Shown here one piece after another: positions 1 to 5,704 of a DNA stretch of 8,030 nt; within the stretch, counting starts at the first letter, position 1, and each line of letters starts with the position of its first letter. The notes under the pieces were generated by a model, which saw only the letters and a program-made list of their open reading frames with translations, ran no database searches and was not told the origin of the DNA. The stretch comes from Hyphomonadaceae bacterium (lineage in GTDB: Bacteria; Pseudomonadota; Alphaproteobacteria; Caulobacterales; Hyphomonadaceae). The position numbers and the translations under genes were made by a program. The stretch is taken from the NCBI GenBank assembly GCA_030696545.1, contig JAUYSA010000300.1, positions 1 to 8,030 on the forward strand. Direction: 5' to 3'.

Positions 1-1471
1 CGCGGATCAGATCGAAGCCATCATCCTCACCCACGCCCACGAAGACCATATCGGCGCCATCGGCTGGCTCTGGCCGAAACTCCGCGCGCCGATCTACGCG
101 ACACCCTTCACCGCCTATCTCGTCGCCGAGAAACTGCGCGAGCGCGGCCTCGATGGCGAAGCGCCTCTGCACATCATGCAGCTCCGCGAAAAACGCACCT
201 TCGGCCCGTTCGAAGTCGAGATGGTGACGCTCACCCATTCGATCCCCGAACCCAACGGCCTCGCCATCCGCACGCCGCTCGGCCTCATCCTTCACACCGG
301 CGACTGGAAGATCGACCCCGACCCCATCATCGGCGAAGACTTCGACCAGGCCAAGATCGAGGAGCTGGGCCGCGAAGGCATCCTCGCCATGGTCTGCGAC
401 TCGACCAACGTGTTCGAGGAAGGCGAAGCTGGCTCCGAAGGCATGGCCCGCGAGGCCCTGAAACGCGCCGTCGCCGAACAGACCGGCCGCGTCGCCATCA
501 CTTCCTTCGCCTCCAACGTCGCCCGCGTGCAGTCCGCCTGCGAAGCAGCGAGAGCCAACGACCGCTCCGTCTGCCTCGTCGGCCGCTCCATGCTCCGCAT
601 CGTCGGCGCCGCCCAGTCGGTCGGCCTGCTCAAGGGTTTCGAGTTCATAAGCCCCGAAGACGCAGCCGACCTCCCGCATCAGCACGTGCTCTATCTCTGC
701 ACAGGCAGCCAGGGCGAACCCAACGCCGCCCTCGCGCGCATCGCCCGCGGAGACCACCCCTCGGTCAAGCTCGGCGAGGATGACACCGTCATCTTCTCCT
801 CGCGCGTCATCCCCGGCAACGAACGCGCCATCGGCGAGATCCAGAACACACTCGCCGAGCGCAACATCAAGCTCGTCACCGCCCGCCAGTTCGACATCCA
901 CGTCTCCGGCCACCCCTGCCGCGACGAGCTGCGCCGCATGTATATGTGGGCCAAGCCGCAGATCGCCGTGCCCGTGCATGGTGAGCGCCGCCACATCATG
1001 GAACATGCGCGCTACGCAAAGTCGCTTCAGGTCCCGTTCGCCATTGCGCCAGACAACGGCCATGTCATCCGCCTCGCTCCCGGCCCCGTCGAACTGATCG
1101 ACGAAGTCCCCGTCGGCCGCCTGCACGTCGATGGCCAGGTGCTGACATCCGACAAGGCCGGCGGCATGTGGGAGCGTCGCAAGATCGCCTACAACGGCCA
1201 CCTCACGGTCAGCGTCGTCATCGCCCGCGGCAAGATCGAGGATGGCCCCGTCATCGTCGCCCGCGGCTTCTCCGAGGCCGATGGCCGCCCTGCGGATGAA
1301 TCTCTTGAGCCACTCGACGAGGTAGCCGAGTCCGCGCTCGCAGGCATCAAGCGCGGCGACTTCGGCGACGACGAGAAGATCGAGAAAGCGCTGGTGAGAG
1401 CCCTGCGCCGCGCCGCCGAATCCCAGTTCGGCAAGCGCCCGCTCATCGACGTCACCATTCACAGAATCTAG
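1..1471 (+). CDS. rnj: Ribonuclease J (metallo-beta-lactamase/beta-CASP RNase), 5' truncated
   Basis: Zinc-dependent ribonuclease with endonuclease and 5'-3' exonuclease activity in the family, acting in cytoplasmic mRNA decay and rRNA maturation. The reading frame is open from base 2, so the gene enters from outside the window; the Met at 176 is internal. 489 residues are visible, against roughly 550 in the family, so about 60-70 N-terminal residues are missing. Visible motifs (fragment numbering): HAHEDH at 11-16 (metallo-beta-lactamase motif II), H79 in THSIPE, D101 in TGDWK, then the beta-CASP part with VCDSTN, CTGSQGEP and SSRVIPGNE, HVSGH at 300-304 and PVHGE at 324-328, whose His326 is a conserved metal-site residue. 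A C-terminal domain follows and ends in VTIHRI. All visible metal-site motifs are intact, so the enzyme should be active. The next gene starts 14 bases after the stop. RNase J is very likely; the N-terminus cannot be assessed. Confidence 0.95.
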   Translation, partial: ADQIEAIILTHAHEDHIGAIGWLWPKLRAPIYATPFTAYLVAEKLRERGLDGEAPLHIMQLREKRTFGPFEVEMVTLTHSIPEPNGLAIRTPLGLILHTGDWKIDPDPIIGEDFDQAKIEELGREGILAMVCDSTNVFEEGEAGSEGMAREALKRAVAEQTGRVAITSFASNVARVQSACEAARANDRSVCLVGRSMLRIVGAAQSVGLLKGFEFISPEDAADLPHQHVLYLCTGSQGEPNAALARIARGDHPSVKLGEDDTVIFSSRVIPGNERAIGEIQNTLAERNIKLVTARQFDIHVSGHPCRDELRRMYMWAKPQIAVPVHGERRHIMEHARYAKSLQVPFAIAPDNGHVIRLAPGPVELIDEVPVGRLHVDGQVLTSDKAGGMWERRKIAYNGHLTVSVVIARGKIEDGPVIVARGFSEADGRPADESLEPLDEVAESALAGIKRGDFGDDEKIEKALVRALRRAAESQFGKRPLIDVTIHRI

Positions 1472-1485
1472 CCGGGAGCGCAGCA

Positions 1486-1905
1486 ATGACCATCGGTCGC
1501 CTCAACCATATCGGCATCGCCGTGCCGTCGATCGAGAAGACATTCGAGACATACAAAACCCTCTACGGCGCGACAGAATTCATCCAGCCGTTCGACATGC
1601 CGGCGCAGGGCGTCCGTGTCGGCTTCATCAACATGCCGAACACCCAGCTCGAAATCATCGAGCCGCTGGGCGAGAAATCGCCCATCATCAACTTTCTCGA
1701 AAAGAACCCGAAGGGCGGCCAGCATCACGTCTGCTTCGAGGTGCCGGATATCCATGAGGCGAAAGCCGATATGGAAAAGAAGGGCGCCAAGGTTCTGGGC
1801 GAGCCCCGCATCGGCGCCCACGGCACGCTGGTGATCTTCATCCATCCCAAGGACTCGGATGGTGTGCTGATCGAACTCATGGAAACCCCGAAGGCCCACC
1901 ACTAA
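1486..1905 (+). CDS. mce: Methylmalonyl-CoA epimerase
   Basis: Vicinal-oxygen-chelate (glyoxalase-fold) enzyme that interconverts (2S)- and (2R)-methylmalonyl-CoA, between propionyl-CoA carboxylase and methylmalonyl-CoA mutase; cytoplasmic. The 139 residues match the usual size of about 135-150. It opens with LNHIGIAVPSIEKT, has HHVCFEVPDI in the middle (79-89) and closes with IGAHG, IHPKDSDGVLIEL, all hallmarks of this family. Likely metal ligands by family alignment are H8, E56, H81 and E130. A residue that is acidic in family members I recall, just before the [HQ]GV motif, is Ala40 here (PAQGV). The start is supported by a Shine-Dalgarno GGGAG at 1474-1478, seven bases upstream. It lies between rnj and a DUF1467 gene with short gaps, suggesting co-transcription. 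Another VOC-fold epimerase or lyase is possible but unlikely. Confidence 0.93.
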   Translation: MTIGRLNHIGIAVPSIEKTFETYKTLYGATEFIQPFDMPAQGVRVGFINMPNTQLEIIEPLGEKSPIINFLEKNPKGGQHHVCFEVPDIHEAKADMEKKGAKVLGEPRIGAHGTLVIFIHPKDSDGVLIELMETPKAHH

Positions 1906-1914
1906 GGTCCGTCC

Positions 1915-2166
1915 ATGGGCATTTTTGAAGCCATTGTCGTCTTTATCTGTTCCTGGTGGCTGATCTTCCTGCCGCTCCTGTCGGCCGGAACGCGCAGCCA
2001 GGACGAGGCCGGAACGGTGATTCCCGGCACGGAGCGGGCAGCCCCCGTTTCGATAGGCTGGCTCTGGAAATTCATTGTCCCCACGGCTGGCGCGGTCGCA
2101 GTCACTTTCCTGATCTGGCTCGCGCTCCATATGCACTGGCTGGATTTCATGATTCCAAAGCGTTAG
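1915..2166 (+). CDS. DUF1467 family small inner-membrane protein
   Basis: An 83-residue protein of unknown function. Two hydrophobic helices are visible, about residues 5-24 (rich in Ile, Val, Phe and Trp, with a WW pair at 14-15) and about 52-72, separated by a polar loop containing GTVIPGTERAAPV. The pattern of helix, loop with a PGTE..AP motif, second helix and short basic tail (PKR) fits the DUF1467 family, which I recall as alphaproteobacterial and often beside mce and proS. The start has a good AAGG at 1904-1907, overlapping the mce stop codon, which suggests translational coupling to mce. No catalytic motif is seen. The helices imply an inner-membrane location; a link to RNase J or to methylmalonyl-CoA metabolism would be guesswork based on neighbourhood alone. 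Confidence 0.85.
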   Translation: MGIFEAIVVFICSWWLIFLPLLSAGTRSQDEAGTVIPGTERAAPVSIGWLWKFIVPTAGAVAVTFLIWLALHMHWLDFMIPKR

Positions 2167-2259
2167 CCCCCATTCGCAGCCTAAGTCCGGCCGCATTGCG
2201 TGGCCACGTAGGGGCGGCTATCAGCCTGACAATCATCTGCACGTGTCTCAGGGCCCTAA
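2167..2259 (+). promoter_or_regulatory. Intergenic gap, possible proS promoter and small hairpin
   Basis: This 93-base gap is the largest non-coding stretch in the window and the most likely place for a promoter driving proS-lolC-lolD-dnaE. A weak match to the alphaproteobacterial housekeeping pattern is TTGCGTG at 2196-2202, then 14 bases, then GCTATCAG at 2217-2224 (compare TTGaCgS and GCTANAWC). An overlapping inverted repeat at 2189-2205 (GGCCGC, loop ATTGC, GTGGCC) can form a six-pair stem with one G-T pair. It has no following T run, so it is not a convincing intrinsic terminator. AGGG at 2250-2253 is the likely proS ribosome binding site, six bases before the ATG. No riboswitch, T-box or small ORF is evident. 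The promoter call is inference. Confidence 0.3.
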
Positions 2260-3591
2260 ATGCGTCTTTCCCGGTATTTCCTGCCTGTGCTCAAGGAAGC
2301 GCCTGCTGACGCGCAGATCGTCTCGCACCAACTGATGCTGCGCGCGGGCATGATCAAACAGAACGGGGCGGGCATCTATTCGTGGCTCCCGCTCGGCATG
2401 CGCGTGCTGCACAAGATCGAGAAGATCGTCCGCGAAGAACAGGAACGGGCAGGGGCAGTCGAGCTGCTGATGCCGACGATCCAGTCAGCGGATCTCTGGA
2501 AGGAATCCGGCCGCTACGACGCGTATGGCAAGGAGATGCTCCGCATCCAGGACCGCCACGAGCGCGAGATGCTCTACGGCCCGACGAACGAGGAGATGAT
2601 CACCGACATCTTCCGCACCTACGTCCGGTCGTACAAGCAGCTGCCGCTGAACCTCTACCACATCCAGTGGAAGTTCCGGGATGAAGTGCGCCCGCGCTTT
2701 GGCGTGATGCGTGGCCGCGAATTTCTCATGAAGGATGCCTATTCGTTCGACTCGACTGCCGATGCCGCGCGTCAGTCTTACTACCGGATGTTCTGTGCGT
2801 ACCTCAACACGTTCAGCCGCATGGGTCTCAAGGCCGTGCCGATGCGCGCCGATACCGGCCCGATCGGTGGCGACCTCTCTCACGAGTTTATCGTGCTCGC
2901 CGAAACTGGCGAGAGCGCCGTGTTCTGCGACAGCGCCCTGGTCGACATGCCAGCGCCGGGCAAGGACCTGAACTTCTGGCAGGACCTGCTGCCGGAAGTC
3001 GAAAAGCGGACATCGCTGTATGCGGCCACCGAAGAGATGCACGATCAGGCACGCTTCGAGGCCGAAGTTCCTGCCGAGCGACGCCTCTCCGCGCGCGGTA
3101 TCGAGGTCGGCCACATCTTCTATTTCGGCACGAAATACTCCGCCCCCATGAAGGCAGAAATCGCGACAGCCGATGGCAAGACGATTCCCGCCGAAATGGG
3201 CTCATACGGCATCGGCGTCTCACGCCTCGTCGGCGCGATCATAGAAGCCAGCCATGACGAAAAGGGCGTGATCTGGCCGCAAGCGGTCGCTCCGTTCGAG
3301 ACAGCCGTAGTAAGCCTGCGCAACGACGATGCAGACGTCACGAAGGTCTGCGAAAGCGCTTACGAGCAGCTGCAGAACGCTGGCGTCGATGTGTTGTATG
3401 ACGACACGGGCGAGCGCCCCGGCGCCAAATTCTCCACCATGGAGCTGATCGGCGTGCCCGAACTCATCGTGGTCGGCCCCAAGGGCGTCAAAGGCGGTTT
3501 CGTTGAATACCGTAATCGCAAGGCCGGCAGCTCCGAGGAAATGACGCTCGAAGCCGCCATCAAGCGCTGCCTCGCCAGCCGGGGGGCGTGA
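2260..3591 (+). CDS. proS: Prolyl-tRNA synthetase, short form without editing insertion
   Basis: Class II aminoacyl-tRNA synthetase that charges tRNAPro with proline using ATP; cytoplasmic and essential. In order: motif 1 region with RAGMIKQNGAGIYSWLPLG at 28-46; proline/ATP-site GPTNEE at 107-112; motif 2 around FRDEVRPRFGVMRGREF at 139-155; GGDLSHEF at 203-210; motif 3 GSYGIGVSRLVGAI at 314-327; then a C-terminal anticodon-binding domain from about 340, including DDTGERPGAKF and IGVPELIVVG. At 443 residues it is much shorter than the E. coli type of about 570. The roughly 180-residue YbaK-like INS editing domain, which would sit after SHEF, is replaced by a linker of about 65 residues (217-280), as is usual in alphaproteobacteria. 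AGGG at 2250-2253 supports the start. Its stop overlaps the GTG start of the next gene by four bases. Identity is secure. Confidence 0.97.
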   Translation: MRLSRYFLPVLKEAPADAQIVSHQLMLRAGMIKQNGAGIYSWLPLGMRVLHKIEKIVREEQERAGAVELLMPTIQSADLWKESGRYDAYGKEMLRIQDRHEREMLYGPTNEEMITDIFRTYVRSYKQLPLNLYHIQWKFRDEVRPRFGVMRGREFLMKDAYSFDSTADAARQSYYRMFCAYLNTFSRMGLKAVPMRADTGPIGGDLSHEFIVLAETGESAVFCDSALVDMPAPGKDLNFWQDLLPEVEKRTSLYAATEEMHDQARFEAEVPAERRLSARGIEVGHIFYFGTKYSAPMKAEIATADGKTIPAEMGSYGIGVSRLVGAIIEASHDEKGVIWPQAVAPFETAVVSLRNDDADVTKVCESAYEQLQNAGVDVLYDDTGERPGAKFSTMELIGVPELIVVGPKGVKGGFVEYRNRKAGSSEEMTLEAAIKRCLASRGA

Positions 3592-4955
3592 CCGGAATGG
3601 ACGCGGCCAGGGAACAGCGGGTCGTCCACCGGCCCTTCGGCCCCTTCGAGCGTATGCTCGCCATGCGCTATCTCGGCGCCAAGCGCGAGCATGGCGGCCT
3701 CGCCTTTATCTCGATCGTCTCGGTCATCGGCATCACACTCGGCGTGATGGCGCTGATCGTGGTCATGTCCGTCATGAACGGCTTCCGGCTGGAGCTTGTC
3801 TCGAAGATCGTCGGCTTCGAGCCGCACGTGTTCATCGACACGCGCGGCGTTCCGCAGCCACAGGTCGACGCGCTGATCGAAGAACTGCAACAGCGCCCCG
3901 ACGTTGAGACGGTTGAGCCTCTGCATGAAGGCTTCGGCTTGGCATCCGCGTATGGCCGCAGCGAAGGCATCCAGGTTCGCGGAGTTCGCCCGGAAGACAT
4001 ACGCGCCAACAAGATGATTGCCGCCAGCGTCGCCGGAAGTGCTGCGCCAATACAGACAGAGGCGCCCAAGAACCGCTGCTCGGCAGTCTTCGCCCCCCCG
4101 TCAGGCGCAGGCTCTCTGGAGCGCTTTGGAGATCAGGGCGCGTTGTCGCCGGATATCGTGATCGGCGATGCGTTCGCTTACGCGCTTGGCGTAGGCGTTG
4201 GCGACAAGGTTACGATCATGCAGCCCAACGGGGCTCGCACGGCTTTTGGCACGTCGCCACGTACGCGGACCTACACGGTTTCCGCCCTCTACCATGTCGG
4301 CAACGAACGCTATGATCGCCTGGTTGTGTTTCTTCCGATCGAGTCCTCGAAGAACCTTTTTGGGTATGACGAAGGCTACCCGATCGTCGCCCTGCGCCTG
4401 ACCACTCCGGACGCCGCCGATGATTTCGTGCGCCAGCTTGAGCAGGAAAAGCCCTACCGCATGCAAAGCTGGATCCAGCGCAACAGCACCTTCGTCACGG
4501 CGCTCGTCGTCGAGCGCAACGTGATGCGGCTGATTCTCTTCATTGTGGTCATCATTACCGCGCTGAACATCATCACTGGCGTGCTTATGCTGGTGAAGAA
4601 CAAGGCGCGCGACATCGCCATTCTGCGAACGATCGGCGCCACGCGCGGCGGCGTTGTCCGCATATTCATGATGACCGGCACTGTCTTGGGCATGGCAGGT
4701 GTCGGTACGGGTGTCCTGCTGGGCTCGCTGATCTCGATTTTCATCGGGGATATCCAGCACTTCTTCGAAAACCTGCTGGGCTTCTGCCTGTTCCCGCCGG
4801 ACATCTACCAGCTCGACGCCTTGCCTGCGAAACTGGAATGGGGCGAGGTCGCTTCAGTCGGCGGCGCTGCATTCCTCGTGACGTTGTTCATGTCGATCAT
4901 CCCGTCCATGTGGGCGGCGCGCCTCAACCCCGTTGAAGCGCTGAGGTTCGAATAA
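3588..4955 (+). CDS. lolC: Lipoprotein-releasing ABC transporter permease, LolC/E family
   Basis: Inner-membrane subunit of the Lol system, which with LolD uses ATP to extract outer-membrane-directed lipoproteins and pass them to periplasmic LolA. Membrane helices lie near residues 38-63, 312-336, 355-386 and 421-443, with a large periplasmic domain between the first two, the standard MacB/FtsX-like topology. Diagnostic stretches are FERMLAMRYL (20-29), the coupling region KARDIAILRTIGATRGG (338-354) and the C-terminal NPVEALRFE. A Hook-like segment TAFGTSPRTRTY (218-229) resembles the E. coli LolC hook that binds LolA. The length of 455 exceeds the usual 400-415, largely through an Ala/Pro-rich loop at about 142-185. 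The only two cysteines, C164 and C400, are both predicted periplasmic. The start is uncertain: GTG at 3588 overlaps the proS stop, but ATG at 3597 suits the upstream G-rich stretch at 3581-3586 better. It is the sole permease beside lolD, so it may act as a homodimer (LolF-like). Confidence 0.93.
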   Translation: MTGMDAAREQRVVHRPFGPFERMLAMRYLGAKREHGGLAFISIVSVIGITLGVMALIVVMSVMNGFRLELVSKIVGFEPHVFIDTRGVPQPQVDALIEELQQRPDVETVEPLHEGFGLASAYGRSEGIQVRGVRPEDIRANKMIAASVAGSAAPIQTEAPKNRCSAVFAPPSGAGSLERFGDQGALSPDIVIGDAFAYALGVGVGDKVTIMQPNGARTAFGTSPRTRTYTVSALYHVGNERYDRLVVFLPIESSKNLFGYDEGYPIVALRLTTPDAADDFVRQLEQEKPYRMQSWIQRNSTFVTALVVERNVMRLILFIVVIITALNIITGVLMLVKNKARDIAILRTIGATRGGVVRIFMMTGTVLGMAGVGTGVLLGSLISIFIGDIQHFFENLLGFCLFPPDIYQLDALPAKLEWGEVASVGGAAFLVTLFMSIIPSMWAARLNPVEALRFE

Positions 4956-5680
4956 TGGAAACCTCGGTGCCTCCTGCTGGCTCTCCCGTGCTTTCGCTCA
5001 AGGGCGTCTCGCGGCACTACAAGTCCGGCGACCGTGTGCTCAATGTGCTGCGGGGCGTCGATCTCGACCTACACCCCGGCGAGATGACCGGCCTCATTGG
5101 TCCGTCTGGCTCCGGCAAATCGACGCTGCTTCACGTTGCGGGCCTGCTTGAGCAACCCGACTCCGGGGAAGTCTTCTTCGATGGCAAGGACGCCCTGAAG
5201 ATGAGTGACCGCGACCGTACAGTCGTGCGCCGTCTGTCGATCGGCTTCGTCTATCAATTCCACCACCTGCTGCCCGAACTCAACGCCGTCGACAACGTCG
5301 CCGCGCCGCTGATGATAAACGGCATGTCGCGCTCGAAGGCGCGCATCAGGGGTACGGAACTCCTGCGCCAGATGGGCCTGAACGAGCGCGATCATCACCG
5401 CCCCGGCCAGCTCTCCGGCGGCGAGCAGCAGCGCGTTGCAATCGCCCGCTCGCTGGCCAACAAGCCGAAGGTCCTGATCGCCGACGAGCCCACAGGAAAC
5501 CTCGATCCCAATACATCGCGGGTAGTTTTCCAGAACCTTTTCGACATCGCGCGGCAGGAAGGGGTGGCGGTGCTCGTCGCAACCCATAACGTGGAACTGA
5601 CGACCTTCATGGATCGCGTTCTCACGCTGCATGACGGCCAGCTCGCCCCCGCTCCCAAGGCAACAGGCGACTCGGTCTAG
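4955..5680 (+). CDS. lolD: Lipoprotein-releasing system ATP-binding protein LolD
   Basis: Cytoplasmic ATPase of the Lol lipoprotein exporter, powering the LolC/E permease encoded just upstream. All ABC motifs are intact in 241 residues, close to the family length of about 230: Walker A GPSGSGKST (49-57), Q-loop Gln101 in VYQFHHLLPELNA, signature LSGGEQQR (153-160), Walker B VLIADEPTGNLD (173-184) with catalytic Glu178, and the switch His211 in ATHNVEL. The QFHHLLPEL stretch after the Q-loop is typical of LolD and helps separate it from MacB, FtsE and other related ATPases. The ATG shares one base with the stop of the permease gene (TAATG), pointing to translational coupling and balanced subunit production. 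A short Ala/Pro-containing tail (230-241) follows the ATPase core. Confidence 0.96.
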   Translation: METSVPPAGSPVLSLKGVSRHYKSGDRVLNVLRGVDLDLHPGEMTGLIGPSGSGKSTLLHVAGLLEQPDSGEVFFDGKDALKMSDRDRTVVRRLSIGFVYQFHHLLPELNAVDNVAAPLMINGMSRSKARIRGTELLRQMGLNERDHHRPGQLSGGEQQRVAIARSLANKPKVLIADEPTGNLDPNTSRVVFQNLFDIARQEGVAVLVATHNVELTTFMDRVLTLHDGQLAPAPKATGDSV

Positions 5681-5704
5681 GATCGTCCCGGCAGGGATCG
5701 AATA

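Noticed and set aside
1468..2196. 242-codon open frame on the - strand opposite mce and the DUF1467 gene
   Set aside because: It covers two well-supported + strand genes with ribosome binding sites, and its translation matches no family I recognise. It is an artefact of base composition.
2189..2205. Inverted repeat read as an intrinsic terminator for the rnj-mce-DUF1467 unit
   Set aside because: The stem is short, contains a G-T pair and is not followed by a T tract, so it does not meet terminator criteria. It is described only as part of the gap.
2485..3114. 209-codon open frame on the - strand opposite proS
   Set aside because: It is antisense to conserved class II synthetase motifs and has no domain or start signal of its own.
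4101..4760. 219-codon open frame on the - strand opposite the Lol permease
   Set aside because: The His/Asp/Gln-rich translation mirrors membrane-protein codons on the + strand; no motif or independent evidence of coding.
5684..5697. Possible hairpin TCCC-GGCA-GGGA hiding the dnaE ribosome binding site
   Set aside because: Only four base pairs with a four-base loop, too weak to claim regulation. There is no T run, so it is not a terminator either.
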